Shown: positions 8,836 to 18,300 of the stretch, piece after piece
Layout of the letters: every line of letters begins with the position of its first letter
Numbering within the stretch: position 1 is the stretch's first letter
Source of the DNA: JAJYLM01 sp964547905
Lineage (GTDB): Bacteria > JAMCPX01
Direction of reading: 5' to 3'
NCBI GenBank assembly: GCA_964547905.1
Contig: CAZJPN010000079.1
Span: 11,060 to 75,059, forward strand
Length of the DNA: 64,000 nt
Notes under the pieces: generated by a model
Database searches by the model: none
What the model saw: only the letters and a program-made list of their open reading frames with translations
What the model was told of the DNA's origin: nothing
Program-made: the position numbers and the translations under genes

Positions 8836-10057
8836 TTTCAAATGCATTTTTCGGGTTAAGAAATTTTCTTAAATAGTACAGGGCAGGTGCTACACCAAGT
8901 AGTCCTCCAATAAATATAGACGTCTTTACCCCTATAACATCCGCAATTCCACCAATGAACAGATTGCCTATAGGCGTAACACCCATGAACACAAGGGAAT
9001 ATACGCTCATTGCCCTGCCCTTTAATTCGTCAGGCGTATTGAGCTGTATTGTTGTATTGGTGAGTGCAGTAAAAATAATCGATCCAAATCCTATTAAAAA
9101 TAACACTACCATGGCCATATAAAGACCTGTAACAAATGCCATTACCATCTGAAATGCGGATAAAATAACTGAGCCGAGTATCAAAAAAACAGGATTCGGA
9201 TTGCGGCCGCTCCTGAATGCTACGAGAATAGCACCTATTATAGAACCCACCCCGAGTGATGACATAAGGAAACCAAAGATTTCAGGATTGTTATGAAAAA
9301 CGTATTTTGAGTATATAGGAACGACTACATTAAAATTGAGTGCAAATAACGATACTATCAACATCAGCATTACAACATTAAAAATGATCCGGTTATTCTT
9401 TATATAAAGAAGGCCTTCTTTTACATCATCTATTACATTTTTTTTCTTGGATATGCCTGGCAGACCGTCTATATCTATCATAAACAGTCCTATGATAACC
9501 GGGATAAAACTTATACCGTTGAGTAAAAACGTTGTTGCAATACCTACCTTTGCTATCAGTAAGCCTGCTATAGCTGGTCCTATAAGTCTTGCTACGTTAA
9601 AGTTCGCTGAATTTAGTGCAATAGCGTTCATAAGCGTATCCCTGCCTACCAAATTGATCATGAATGCCTGTCTCGCAGGTACATCGAGGCTTGTTGCCAA
9701 ACCAAGTAAGGATGCCAATATAAAGATGTGCCAGTAGGTTACAATACCTGTGGCTGTCAATATCCATAGGACAATCGCAAGTATTGCCATGACGGTTTGT
9801 GTCAATATAATGAGATATCGTTTTGGAAACCTATCTACAATGCTGCCTGCAAACATGGATAAGACAAGAATGGGCGTGTATTGAGCCGCACCTATTAAAC
9901 CGAGAAGAAAAGGGGAGTTGGTAAGTTTTAATATAAGCCATGCCTGCCCTATGCTCTGCATCCACGTTCCTATAAGTGATATGGATTGACCAATCAAGAA
10001 TAATCTAAAATTTCTATATCTTAAAGAAACAAATGTTTTTCTCGCTATGTTTAGCAT
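8807..10057 (-). CDS. MFS transporter (MFS_3 / EntS-like)
   Basis: 416-aa, 12-TM inner-membrane exporter. The N-terminal FRLFLIGQSISLIGTWMQSI and AWLILKLTNSPFLLGL, plus GSIVDRFPKRYLI (loop 2-3 motif), are typical of the MFS_3 group that includes enterobactin and macrolide exporters. Substrate unknown. The C-terminal ~12 residues are encoded by the arm of the 8790-8835 palindrome and by a copy of the dispersed motif, so this tail may be a late addition. Convergent with the efflux operon; 142 bp downstream of the dCMP deaminase gene. Confidence 0.85.
   Translation of the reverse strand: MLNIARKTFVSLRYRNFRLFLIGQSISLIGTWMQSIGQAWLILKLTNSPFLLGLIGAAQYTPILVLSMFAGSIVDRFPKRYLIILTQTVMAILAIVLWILTATGIVTYWHIFILASLLGLATSLDVPARQAFMINLVGRDTLMNAIALNSANFNVARLIGPAIAGLLIAKVGIATTFLLNGISFIPVIIGLFMIDIDGLPGISKKKNVIDDVKEGLLYIKNNRIIFNVVMLMLIVSLFALNFNVVVPIYSKYVFHNNPEIFGFLMSSLGVGSIIGAILVAFRSGRNPNPVFLILGSVILSAFQMVMAFVTGLYMAMVVLFLIGFGSIIFTALTNTTIQLNTPDELKGRAMSVYSLVFMGVTPIGNLFIGGIADVIGVKTSIFIGGLLGVAPALYYLRKFLNPKNAFEKQEGRGSKF
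8844..8859 (+). repeat. Dispersed motif copy
   Basis: GCATTTTTCGGGTTAA, exact core of the repeated motif. It lies inside the 3' end of the minus-strand MFS gene, where it is translated as LNPKNA. Confidence 0.6.
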
Positions 10058-10166
10058 AAGTTTGGTTTATAAGATTAATCTTATTATAAAGGCGCGTAAA
10101 GGGATTTGGACAGCAGGGGAGGTAGGGGGCAAATAGGAGGCCGTTGTCGTTTTAATTTTTTACAAA

Positions 10167-10210
10167 AGTTCAAATAACCCGAAAAATGCATTTTTCGGGT
10201 TATTTGAACT
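10167..10210. terminator. Perfect 44-bp palindrome at the end of the dCMP deaminase gene
   Basis: 22-bp arms (10167-10188 and 10189-10210) are exactly complementary with no loop, centred on TGCA. The outer part contains the last codons and the TAA of the minus-strand deaminase gene, followed on that strand by TTTTG and more A/T. It probably acts as a transcription terminator. Each half is a copy of the dispersed motif core GCATTTTTCGGGTTA, so it looks like two copies head to head. Confidence 0.7.
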
Positions 10211-10727
10211 CGAGTACGGGGACAGGGTATTCCAGCTTGGTGATATCGGTGACGCGCTCGATCCTTCCGTCTTTCGTTAGGAAAACAATCTCTTTTATCT
10301 GTGCGTTGCGGATCATGCGCCTGCATAGCAGGCACGGCCTGCCGTCGGCAAACCAGGGTTCTTCAACTTCCTGCCCTGCGATGTAGATCGTTGCGTCCTT
10401 CATCCTTTCGGGTGTACCGTTGATAATGGCGTTCTGCTCTGCGTGCACGCCCTCACACAACTCGTATCTCTCACCCGGCGGAACATTGAGCTCCTTGCGC
10501 TTGCACAGGTTGATGTCCGAGCAGTTTGTCATGCCTCTGGGCGAACCGTTGTAGCCGGTGCTGATAATCACGTTGTCCTTGACGATGACAGCCCCGTACT
10601 TCCTCCTAATGCAGGTGGAGCGCGATGAAACAACCCTGGCGATCTCCAGAAAGTACTCATCCCACGGCGGTCTTTCGAATGCCTTTTTGTTTTTCTGAGG
10701 GTCCATAGTGACACCAATATTCATCAC
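10200..10727 (-). CDS. Deoxycytidylate deaminase (ComEB-like)
   Basis: Zinc enzyme converting dCMP to dUMP, the substrate for thymidylate synthesis. HAEQNAI holds the zinc His (H95) and proton-shuttle Glu (E97); PCLLC supplies C132 and C135. The insertion between RRKYGAVIVKDN and HAE, with Cys residues in MTNCSDINLC, is typical of dCMP deaminases. 175 aa. The start could be ATG 10727, 10724 or 10706 (MDPQKN); none has a strong ribosome site. The partner thymidylate synthase in this window is ThyX (38106-38930). Confidence 0.88.
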   Translation of the reverse strand: MMNIGVTMDPQKNKKAFERPPWDEYFLEIARVVSSRSTCIRRKYGAVIVKDNVIISTGYNGSPRGMTNCSDINLCKRKELNVPPGERYELCEGVHAEQNAIINGTPERMKDATIYIAGQEVEEPWFADGRPCLLCRRMIRNAQIKEIVFLTKDGRIERVTDITKLEYPVPVLEFK

Positions 10728-10965
10728 ATTACGGCATACGTGTCAACATGAACCCGGACAAACAAACTGATTTAGCTTTTTTAAATTTTTCAGAAACATA
10801 GCATACATTTAAGAATCGTATATTTAACCCATAAACGTAATATGAAAGTTTGAAAAAATTCTTTTAGAAATTCAGGAAAAGTACCAGGATAACGCTGCTC
10901 ATCTTGATTGATTTAAAACAAAAAATGTGCGAGTATTCATGATATTAAAATATCAGAGGTTATAA
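10728..10965. other. Intergenic region upstream of gatB
   Basis: 238 bp, AT-rich, divergent between the deaminase gene and gatB, so it should hold both promoters. The only clear structure is GATATT-AA-AATATC at 10941-10954 just before the gatB ribosome site. No RNA gene recognised. Confidence 0.4.
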
Positions 10966-12408
10966 ATGGAATACGAAGCAGTAATAGGTCTTGAGGTGCA
11001 TGCTCAGTTGAAAACCGAGACAAAAACTTTTTGTAATTGCTCGACTGTCTTTGCGGTTAAACCGAATATAAATGTATGCCCCGTTTGCCTCGGCATGCCT
11101 GGAGTGCTGCCTGTGCTGAATAGAAAGATTGTTGTTTATGCATGTATGCTTGCAACTGCAGTAAACGGAAATATATCGAGACGCAGTGTCTTTGCGAGGA
11201 AAAATTATTTTTATCCGGACCTACCCAAGGGCTATCAAATATCACAGTACGAACTGCCTATAAATAAAAACGGTATAATAAGCATCCAGTTGAACGGCGG
11301 CAGGAAGGATATAAGGCTCAACCGCATACACATAGAAGAAGACGCAGGCAAACTGATGCACAATCATGACGGAACAAGCTTCGTTGATTTCAACAGGTCT
11401 GGTATTCCTTTGCTTGAGATTGTGTCGGAGCCGGATATGACAACCCCTGATGAGGCTGTAGCCTATCTTAAAAAACTCAGGACAATACTTCTCTATCTCG
11501 GGATATGCGACGGAAATATGGAGGAAGGCTCGCTTCGCTGTGATGCAAACGTTTCTGTAAGACCGAAAGGGGAAACACGGCTTGGAGTAAAGGCAGAACT
11601 GAAGAACATGAACTCTTTCAGGTTTATTCATAAGGCTCTCGACTATGAAATAAAAAGGCAGATGGATGTACTGGACGATGGCGGTACCGTCGTACAGGAA
11701 ACAAGACTCTGGGATGAGACAGAAGGAATAACAAAATCCATGAGATCAAAAGAAGAGGCCAATGATTATCGCTATTTTCCGGAACCGGATCTGCTTGTAC
11801 TTGAGGTAGAAGAGGAGCTTTTAGAAGAAGCGCACAAAGGTGTCCCTGAACTGCCGGATACGAAAGCCGAACGATTCGTTTCCGATTATAATCTTCCGCC
11901 GTATGACGCAGAGGTGCTTACGGCATCGCGGGATCTCGCAGACTATTTCGAAGGTATTGTGAAACTATTCGATAAGCCCAAAGCCGCAAGCAACTGGATC
12001 ATGAGCGAGATGCTTAGATTCATAAAGGATATCGATACCGGAATAAAAATTTTTAAGGTTACACCGGCTCAAACAGCAAAACTTTTAAGTCTTATCGAGG
12101 ATGGAACGATAAGCGGGAAGATCGCAAAATCCGTTTATGAGCAAATGGTAGCTACAGGCAAAGAAGCGGATGGTCTTATCAAAGAGCTCGGACTTGAACA
12201 GATCTCGGATGAAAAGGTAATACGGGAGATAATTAAATCCGTAATGGCAAAGAACCCAAAAGAGGTCGAACAATACCGTGCTGGCAAAGAAAAGGTGTTC
12301 GGCTTTTTCGTGGGGCAGGTAATGAAGGCAACTGCCGGTAAAGCAAATCCATCCATGGCAAACGAACTATTAAAAAAAATGTTAAAAGGGGAAATAAATG
12401 AAGCATAA
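10966..12408 (+). CDS. gatB: Aspartyl/glutamyl-tRNA amidotransferase subunit B
   Basis: Kinase/amidotransferase subunit of GatCAB, which converts Glu-tRNA(Gln) or Asp-tRNA(Asn) to the amide form. GLEVHAQL at 8-15; zinc-site cysteines C23, C25, C38 and C41 (FCNCS and CPVCLGMPG); DFNRSGIPLLEIVSEPDM and LKNMNSFRFI are family signatures. The C-terminal YqeY-like tRNA-binding tail (IREIIKSVMAKNPKEVEQYR) is intact. 480 aa, normal. gatA and gatC are not adjacent. The last 11 bp overlap the AsmA-like gene. Confidence 0.97.
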   Translation: MEYEAVIGLEVHAQLKTETKTFCNCSTVFAVKPNINVCPVCLGMPGVLPVLNRKIVVYACMLATAVNGNISRRSVFARKNYFYPDLPKGYQISQYELPINKNGIISIQLNGGRKDIRLNRIHIEEDAGKLMHNHDGTSFVDFNRSGIPLLEIVSEPDMTTPDEAVAYLKKLRTILLYLGICDGNMEEGSLRCDANVSVRPKGETRLGVKAELKNMNSFRFIHKALDYEIKRQMDVLDDGGTVVQETRLWDETEGITKSMRSKEEANDYRYFPEPDLLVLEVEEELLEEAHKGVPELPDTKAERFVSDYNLPPYDAEVLTASRDLADYFEGIVKLFDKPKAASNWIMSEMLRFIKDIDTGIKIFKVTPAQTAKLLSLIEDGTISGKIAKSVYEQMVATGKEADGLIKELGLEQISDEKVIREIIKSVMAKNPKEVEQYRAGKEKVFGFFVGQVMKATAGKANPSMANELLKKMLKGEINEA

Positions 12409-15055
12409 AAAATTTTTAATTTATTCTGGGATAGCACTGGTAGTGATCGTTGCTGTTTTGCTTGTGCTGCCTTTTGTCATCAATCTTGACAAATACATAC
12501 CCAAGATAACAGGTGCTGCAAGCAATGCAATCGGCCGGAAGGTTTCTATCGAACATTTGAGATTAACCATACTGAGCGGACTTGGAGTGGAATTAAAGGA
12601 CGTTACAGTTCAAGAAAAAGTGCCTACAAAGACGCCGTTTGTTCATGTTGAAGATGTAGATGTAGGAGTGGAACTGCTGCCGCTTCTAAAAAAAGAGATA
12701 TCCATAAGCAAGGTGATTCTTACAAAGCCCGAGATAAACATAATAAGATACCCTGATGGAACTTATAATTTTTCTGATATGTTAAAAAAGAAGCCCGAAA
12801 AACCTGCAGAAGAAACAACCGAAACTGCCAAACCATCATCCGGCATACCGGAGGGATTTTATCTTGGCAAATTTTATATATCCGACGGCGTCATAAATAT
12901 AACCAATGTCGAAAATGGGAAAGAACATAAGTATGGATTGAATCATATAAACCTCGGGGTGTATGGCTTTAGTGTTAAAAAGGCATTTAAGGTATCACTC
13001 GGCGTTTCTTTTGATAATTTAAAGGATGCAAGGCTTGATGTAAACGGGTACGTCGGTCCAACAGGTCGGCATGTATCTGTGGAGAACTTACCTCTCAATA
13101 TATCCGTCTCATTAAAACACATAGATATACCGTATGTATTATCCCTTGCGGGGGTAAAAGCCCGAACATTCAGTGCGGGGACACTCGATGTTGATGAAAA
13201 ACTAAACTCCGAATCCTCAGGTGTTATGGATATAAATGGAAAGATAGCTCTCTCGGGGCTTACGCTGACCAACGGTACGATCAGTCCATTTTCTTTAACG
13301 GATAACCTGCAGTTTATACCCAAAGAAAAACTTTTAAACATAAACGATATTACATTGAAATCGGATGGGATTAACCTTGGGCTGAAAGGTAATATGAATA
13401 TTTCTACGAAGGCAATCAATGTAAATCTTTTCTCAAGGGAATTATCAATGGACAGGTTGATTGGATTTTACAGCCCGATAAAAGAGTCTCTTCCACAGGA
13501 TACAAATATAAGCGGAGATGGGATCATTAAAACGGACATAAGTACAAATAACAATGTAATGGGAATAAACGGTATTATCGATCTGTCAAAGGCAAAGATA
13601 ATCTATCAGAAGATGTTTGTTAAGTCTGCCTCTGTACCGTTTAGTTTGTCTTATGATATTTCAAAGTATGGGAGTACTGTAGATATAAAGGATATAAAAT
13701 TAATTCTGGACAAGCTTGAAATGAATGCCGTCGGGAAAGTCCTTACGGCAGGGGATATGAATGGAGCAATCAGTGCTCATACCAACACGGTGCAGATACA
13801 GTCATTGGAAGATGTAATCCCCATGATAAGGTCTTACAATGCAAAGGGAAGTTTTATCCTTACGGCATATGCTCATGGAGCATTCAAAAAGCCAAAGGAA
13901 CTTGTTGTTCAGGGTGGGCTGCAGGTAAAAAATGTATCAGCGAATATTGCTTCTCTGCCGAAGCCTTTGAAATCTTTTAACATGGATGCCTTGTTTACAC
14001 GTAACAATGCCACTTTGAAATCCATGATGCTGGAGATAGGTCAGTCCGAGGTCAGGGCGAACGGTACTATAAATGATTTTTCCGCCCCACAGGGTAGGTT
14101 GAATATAACATCGCCGTACCTTGATGTGGATGATTTGATGCCTGAATCAAAAACAGGAAAAGCAGAAACGGAAAGAAAAACAACGGGAAAAGAACAGACG
14201 GAACCTTCAATCTTAGACAAGGCAAATATAACGATATCCGCAAATGTTAAAAAGGGTGTTGTTAAAAAAGCGCAATTTACCGACCTTGTTATGCTGGCAA
14301 GGATTGTAAAAGGCTCTATTTTACTTGATAGATTTGATATGAGAACATTCTCCGGAATTATCGCTGCGAACGGCACAGTTGGAATGAAAGGTGAAGAACC
14401 ATACAATCTTAAGCTTAAGGCTTCTGCATTAAACCTCGGTGATATGCTTGGTCTGTTTACATCCTATAAAGACGTTATGTCAGGCAGGCTTGGAGCCGAT
14501 GTTGCACTGAACGGAAATGCAAAGGATCTCAGACGCACAGTTTCGGGTAAGGGTATTATTACCCTGACCGATGGTGAGATAAAGACATTTTCGATGTTGT
14601 CAAGTTTGACAGATATTGCAAAGCTTGCAAACATAGGAATAGGAGGAATAGGCAAGACAACAAAGATAAACAATATGAAGCTCGATGCAGAGATTGATCA
14701 CGGAAAGGTGTCCTCAAGCGATCTGAAACTCAACAGTAGAGATTTCAATGTGATCGCGAACGGCTATTTCGATCTTGATTCAAACCTTGATTACCATGGT
14801 ACCGGTATGCTTTCCAGATTGATCTCTAACGGTGTAGGTGGAACAGCGGGACAACTCATTAAGAATGAGCAGGGCGAGGTAGAAATACCATTCATCCTTA
14901 CCGGAGATATAAGAAGGCCGGTGTTCAAGCTCGATGCCAAAGCATACGAACAAAGGATTAAGGAAGCTGCAAAGAGACAGGTAATTCAACAGCTTAATAA
15001 ACAGCTCAACAATGGGCTGAAAAACAATAAAGCTATACAACAGTTGTTTCATTAA
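12398..15055 (+). CDS. AsmA-family protein
   Basis: 885-aa protein anchored by one N-terminal membrane segment (about 8-27), the rest periplasmic. The AsmA N-terminal domain begins LVLPFVINLDKYIP, and the C-terminal AsmA_2-like region has GRLGADVALNGNAKDLRRTV and GKGIITLTDGEIKTF. AsmA-like proteins are beta-groove proteins proposed to carry phospholipids between membranes and assist outer-membrane biogenesis. A Lys/Glu/Thr-rich linker at about 128-146 and another near 585-605 separate domains. It overlaps gatB and lies 1 bp before mtnA, so all three appear to be one transcript. Ribosome site AAGGGGAAATA. Confidence 0.87.
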   Translation: MKHKKFLIYSGIALVVIVAVLLVLPFVINLDKYIPKITGAASNAIGRKVSIEHLRLTILSGLGVELKDVTVQEKVPTKTPFVHVEDVDVGVELLPLLKKEISISKVILTKPEINIIRYPDGTYNFSDMLKKKPEKPAEETTETAKPSSGIPEGFYLGKFYISDGVINITNVENGKEHKYGLNHINLGVYGFSVKKAFKVSLGVSFDNLKDARLDVNGYVGPTGRHVSVENLPLNISVSLKHIDIPYVLSLAGVKARTFSAGTLDVDEKLNSESSGVMDINGKIALSGLTLTNGTISPFSLTDNLQFIPKEKLLNINDITLKSDGINLGLKGNMNISTKAINVNLFSRELSMDRLIGFYSPIKESLPQDTNISGDGIIKTDISTNNNVMGINGIIDLSKAKIIYQKMFVKSASVPFSLSYDISKYGSTVDIKDIKLILDKLEMNAVGKVLTAGDMNGAISAHTNTVQIQSLEDVIPMIRSYNAKGSFILTAYAHGAFKKPKELVVQGGLQVKNVSANIASLPKPLKSFNMDALFTRNNATLKSMMLEIGQSEVRANGTINDFSAPQGRLNITSPYLDVDDLMPESKTGKAETERKTTGKEQTEPSILDKANITISANVKKGVVKKAQFTDLVMLARIVKGSILLDRFDMRTFSGIIAANGTVGMKGEEPYNLKLKASALNLGDMLGLFTSYKDVMSGRLGADVALNGNAKDLRRTVSGKGIITLTDGEIKTFSMLSSLTDIAKLANIGIGGIGKTTKINNMKLDAEIDHGKVSSSDLKLNSRDFNVIANGYFDLDSNLDYHGTGMLSRLISNGVGGTAGQLIKNEQGEVEIPFILTGDIRRPVFKLDAKAYEQRIKEAAKRQVIQQLNKQLNNGLKNNKAIQQLFH

Positions 15056-15056
15056 C

Positions 15057-16091
15057 ATGGCTTTCTATACGCTGATCCCAAAGAAGGATCATATACTTTT
15101 GCTGGACCAGAGGCTTTTACCTGCAAAGAGCCATTACATAAAGGTCAGGACATACAGGAATGCTTATGATGTTATAAAGCAGATGGCTGTCAGAGGTGCG
15201 CCTGCGATTGGTGTGACAGCGGCATTTGGAGTGTGGCTTGGAGCAAGAGCTATAAAAACAAACGATCGCAAGCGATATCTTACAGGCATTGAGAAGGCGG
15301 GCAAACGCATCATCAATGCTCGGCCTACTGCACATAATTTATCATGGGCCGTAAACAGGATGTTGAGAGTTGCACATACCGGAAGGTTGACGCCTGCCGA
15401 AACAACGGAAAAACTGTACAGAGAAGCTGTTCGTATTTATCACGAGGATATAAAAGCAAACAAGAAAATGGGTGATTATGGTGCAAGGCTTATAAAAAGC
15501 GGATGGACCATCCTCACACATTGTAACGCTGGTGCGCTTGCAACGGCAGGTTATGGTACGGCACTCGGCGTACTCCGGTCAGCGAAAAATGCTGGGAAGA
15601 AGATCAAGATTTTTGCGGATGAAACAAGGCCGTTTTTACAGGGTGCGAGGCTGACTGCATGGGAGCTCCAGCAGGATGGTTTCGATGTAACGCTCATTAC
15701 GGACAACATGGCCGGCTGGATGATGAGACAGGGGCTTATAAATGCATGCATAGTTGGTGCTGACAGGATCGCATCAAATGGGGATGTTGCAAACAAGGTT
15801 GGTACATACAGCGTTGCTGTGCTTGCACGTGTGCATAGCATACCGTTTTATGTTGCAGCACCGTCTTCAACATTTGATCCCAAGATTTCTTCCGGTGAAG
15901 AGATTATTATAGAGGAAAGGCCTGATAAGGAAGTTTTAACGATAGCAGGTAAGTACATAGCCCCGGCAGGCATAAAAGTACGAAATCCAGCATTTGACGT
16001 AACCCCTGCAAAGTACATTACGGCGATAATAACTGAAAAAGGTGTTATTATTCCACCTTATAAAAAGGGCATTAAAAATATACTTGAGTAA
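15057..16091 (+). CDS. mtnA: S-methyl-5-thioribose-1-phosphate isomerase
   Basis: Methionine-salvage enzyme converting methylthioribose-1-phosphate to methylthioribulose-1-phosphate. The eIF2B-like fold carries RGAPAIGVTAAFG at 46-58, catalytic C156 in THCNAGALAT and D236 in GADRIASNGDVANKVGT. 344 aa, normal. No other salvage gene is adjacent; the link with gatB and asmA looks positional. Followed by a dispersed-motif copy and the promoter of the next operon. Confidence 0.95.
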   Translation: MAFYTLIPKKDHILLLDQRLLPAKSHYIKVRTYRNAYDVIKQMAVRGAPAIGVTAAFGVWLGARAIKTNDRKRYLTGIEKAGKRIINARPTAHNLSWAVNRMLRVAHTGRLTPAETTEKLYREAVRIYHEDIKANKKMGDYGARLIKSGWTILTHCNAGALATAGYGTALGVLRSAKNAGKKIKIFADETRPFLQGARLTAWELQQDGFDVTLITDNMAGWMMRQGLINACIVGADRIASNGDVANKVGTYSVAVLARVHSIPFYVAAPSSTFDPKISSGEEIIIEERPDKEVLTIAGKYIAPAGIKVRNPAFDVTPAKYITAIITEKGVIIPPYKKGIKNILE

Positions 16092-16108
16092 ACAAAGCAC
16101 ACAAGCTT

Positions 16109-16131
16109 CCCTATTGTATTTTTTGGGTTAA
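16109..16131 (+). repeat. Dispersed motif, diverged copy
   Basis: CCTATTGTATT followed by TTTTGGGTTAA. Same orientation as the other copies, between mtnA and the acyl-CoA operon. Confidence 0.5.
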
Positions 16132-16136
16132 TTATC

Positions 16137-16165
16137 TTGACACACAGTCGCCTCCTTCATATACT
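16137..16165 (+). promoter_or_regulatory. Sigma-70 promoter of the acyl-CoA operon
   Basis: TTGACA (16137-16142), 17-bp spacer, TATACT (16160-16165): near-consensus. It precedes a strong ribosome site (AAAGGAGAGG) for the dehydrogenase gene, suggesting high expression. Confidence 0.75.
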
Positions 16166-16213
16166 TAAAAACAAGTCATAATAAAAAAATATATAGAAAG
16201 GAGAGGTAAATTT

Positions 16214-17386
16214 ATGAAAGTAGAAGACATAAAGACAATTGCAGTTATTGGTGCAGGGGATATGGGACACGGCATTGCCGAAGTATGCGCTATGAACGGC
16301 TTGAAGGTAAATCTTTACGATGTCAAACAGGAGTTTGTGGATAAGGGTAAGAATAAAATAAAGGAAAGCCTGGAAAAACGGGTGGCAAAGCAGAAAATGA
16401 CGGTGGATAATTACAACAAGGCGTTGAACAATATCCAGGGCTTCACTGTCCTGAAAGATGCCCTCAGGGATGTTGATTACATGATTGAAGCCGCACCGGA
16501 AATTCTCGAAGTCAAGTTAAAGATATTCAAGGAGGCTGAAGAGTACACACCAAAACACGCAATCCTTGCTTCCAATACGTCCAATATGAGCATCACCCAG
16601 ATGGGAGCGGCTACAAACCGCCCGGACAAGGTTGTGGGAATCCATTTTTTCAATCCGCCGGTCATGATGCTTCTGGTAGAAGTTATCCATGGACAAAAAA
16701 CATCGGAAGAGACGATGAATGTAAGCTATAATTGGCTCAAGGGTATGAAAAATTTCCGGGGTAATATGGTTCCGGTACGTGTGGAAAAGGATGTTCCGGG
16801 ATTTATCTTCAACAGGATCAATGCGCCTGTGGGGGTATTTCTGGCAGAGTTGCTTGAGAAAGGCATGGTAAACCCTGAAGCCGTAGATGCCAAAATCCGT
16901 TCCCTCGGCGCACCGATGGGCCCGTACGAAACCATGGATTTTGCCGGCCTGGATGTTTACTCCCATGGTTCGGAATATTTTGCCAAAACCCTATCGCCGG
17001 AATTTAAGCCGAGCGGCTGGCTTACGAAAATGATTGCCCAAGGCAATCTGGGCAAAAAGACCGGCAAGGGTATTTATACCTGGCCTGGGGGCGCCCGTCC
17101 CACAATAGATATGAACAAAGCCGATCCAAACTTTGATCCATTGGATTTAATATGTCTTCAGGTAAATGAGGGCACAAAACTTCTGGACGACGGCGTTACC
17201 AACAGTGCCGCTGAAATTGATAAAGCCATGGTTAACGGCGGCGGTTCACCTTTAGGCCCCTTCGCCATAGCACAGGGAGTGGGTTGGCCTCAAGTTGCAG
17301 AACGCTGCGAAGCTATTTCGAAGAAACTGGGTATCAAGTGGTTTTTGCCTACCGAAACACTGAAGAAGGGAAATATCAAGCTTTAG
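16214..17386 (+). CDS. 3-hydroxyacyl-CoA dehydrogenase (probably 3-hydroxybutyryl-CoA)
   Basis: NAD-dependent oxidation of 3-hydroxyacyl-CoA to 3-ketoacyl-CoA. Rossmann motif GAGDMGHG at 13-20; catalytic residues S123, H144 (GIHFFNPP), E156 and N200 (GFIFNRI). After the first C-terminal domain (about 190-290) a second related one follows (LDLICLQVNEGTKLLDDG...), giving 390 aa against ~280 for single-domain bacterial enzymes. Together with the next gene (255 aa) it resembles the two halves of the fused dehydrogenase-crotonase protein of archaeal 4-hydroxybutyrate cycles; that comparison is from family knowledge. In an operon with the crotonase, 46 bp apart. Confidence 0.9.
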   Translation: MKVEDIKTIAVIGAGDMGHGIAEVCAMNGLKVNLYDVKQEFVDKGKNKIKESLEKRVAKQKMTVDNYNKALNNIQGFTVLKDALRDVDYMIEAAPEILEVKLKIFKEAEEYTPKHAILASNTSNMSITQMGAATNRPDKVVGIHFFNPPVMMLLVEVIHGQKTSEETMNVSYNWLKGMKNFRGNMVPVRVEKDVPGFIFNRINAPVGVFLAELLEKGMVNPEAVDAKIRSLGAPMGPYETMDFAGLDVYSHGSEYFAKTLSPEFKPSGWLTKMIAQGNLGKKTGKGIYTWPGGARPTIDMNKADPNFDPLDLICLQVNEGTKLLDDGVTNSAAEIDKAMVNGGGSPLGPFAIAQGVGWPQVAERCEAISKKLGIKWFLPTETLKKGNIKL

Positions 17387-17432
17387 TTCATGGTATTAAA
17401 ATCAGAAGATAAACCAATAAAGGAGGTTATTT

Positions 17433-18200
17433 ATGAGTTATAATAATATCATTTTCGAGACAAAGGATTTTATTACCACCATAACCCTTAACCGTCCCCC
17501 CACGAATTCCGTTAATTCTGGCATTCGCGAAGAGCTAAACCAGGCAATTACGGAGGTGGAGCAGGGCAAGGACACCCGTGTTGTCATCATCAGAGGCGCT
17601 GGAGAAAAGGGGTTCTGTGCTGGTATGGACGTATCTGACATTGCCAACATTGACAAGGGACCCAATGGTATAGACGTGTATAACCGGATCGAACGTAGTA
17701 CCAAGCCGTTCATTGCCGCAATCAACGGATATGCACTCGGTGGAGGATGCGAGCTCGCACTCGCATGCCATTTCCGTTTTATGACGGATAATCCAAAGGC
17801 GGTGATTGGTTGTCCGGAATTAAACCTCGGCATAATCCCTGGCTGGGGCGGAGTTCAACGTTTGCCAAGGCTTTTAGGAAAATCCAGAGCATTGGATATG
17901 ATTCTCTTCAGTAAAAGACTTACACCTCCAGAAGCTCTGGCTATTGGTCTGGTAGATAAAGTTGTTCCAGCTGCCAATTTAATGAAAGAGGCAATGGATT
18001 TTGCCCAGGCACTGGCCAAACGTCCACCACTTGCGGTTGCAGCTGTACTTGAGGGCATGAACATAGGGTTAGAAAAGGGTATAGAAGAGGGCTTGCGCGT
18101 TGACCGGGAGTGGTCAAGCAAGCTGAGCAAAAGCAAGGATGCCACTGAAGGATTCTCCGCATTTTTCGAAAAACGCGAACCGGTTTTCAAGGGAGAGTAG
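17433..18200 (+). CDS. Enoyl-CoA hydratase (crotonase)
   Basis: Adds water to trans-2-enoyl-CoA, probably crotonyl-CoA. Oxyanion-hole region FCAGMDVSDI (61-70) and ALGGGCELA; both catalytic glutamates are in place, E107 and E129 (GCPELNLGIIPGWGG). 255 aa, normal for a single-domain crotonase. Strong ribosome site (AAAGGAGG). Second gene of the two-gene operon, followed by a bidirectional terminator. With the upstream dehydrogenase and the convergent dehydratase it could connect 4-hydroxybutyryl-CoA to acetoacetyl-CoA. Confidence 0.93.
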   Translation: MSYNNIIFETKDFITTITLNRPPTNSVNSGIREELNQAITEVEQGKDTRVVIIRGAGEKGFCAGMDVSDIANIDKGPNGIDVYNRIERSTKPFIAAINGYALGGGCELALACHFRFMTDNPKAVIGCPELNLGIIPGWGGVQRLPRLLGKSRALDMILFSKRLTPPEALAIGLVDKVVPAANLMKEAMDFAQALAKRPPLAVAAVLEGMNIGLEKGIEEGLRVDREWSSKLSKSKDATEGFSAFFEKREPVFKGE

Positions 18201-18253
18201 GGTAAAAATCAAAAATATATTTTAACCGCTCTTGACGAAAAAAATTAAGGACC

Positions 18254-18298
18254 ACAGGATGTCAAGTTGTATAAACTTGACATCCTGTTAAAATTTTT
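18254..18298. terminator. Bidirectional terminator
   Basis: 15-bp perfect arms (ACAGGATGTCAAGTT at 18254-18268 and complement at 18274-18288), 5-nt loop, T-run at 18294-18298. On the minus strand the hairpin is followed by a run of T a few bases on. It separates the convergent crotonase and dehydratase genes. Confidence 0.85.
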
Positions 18299-18300
18299 GT

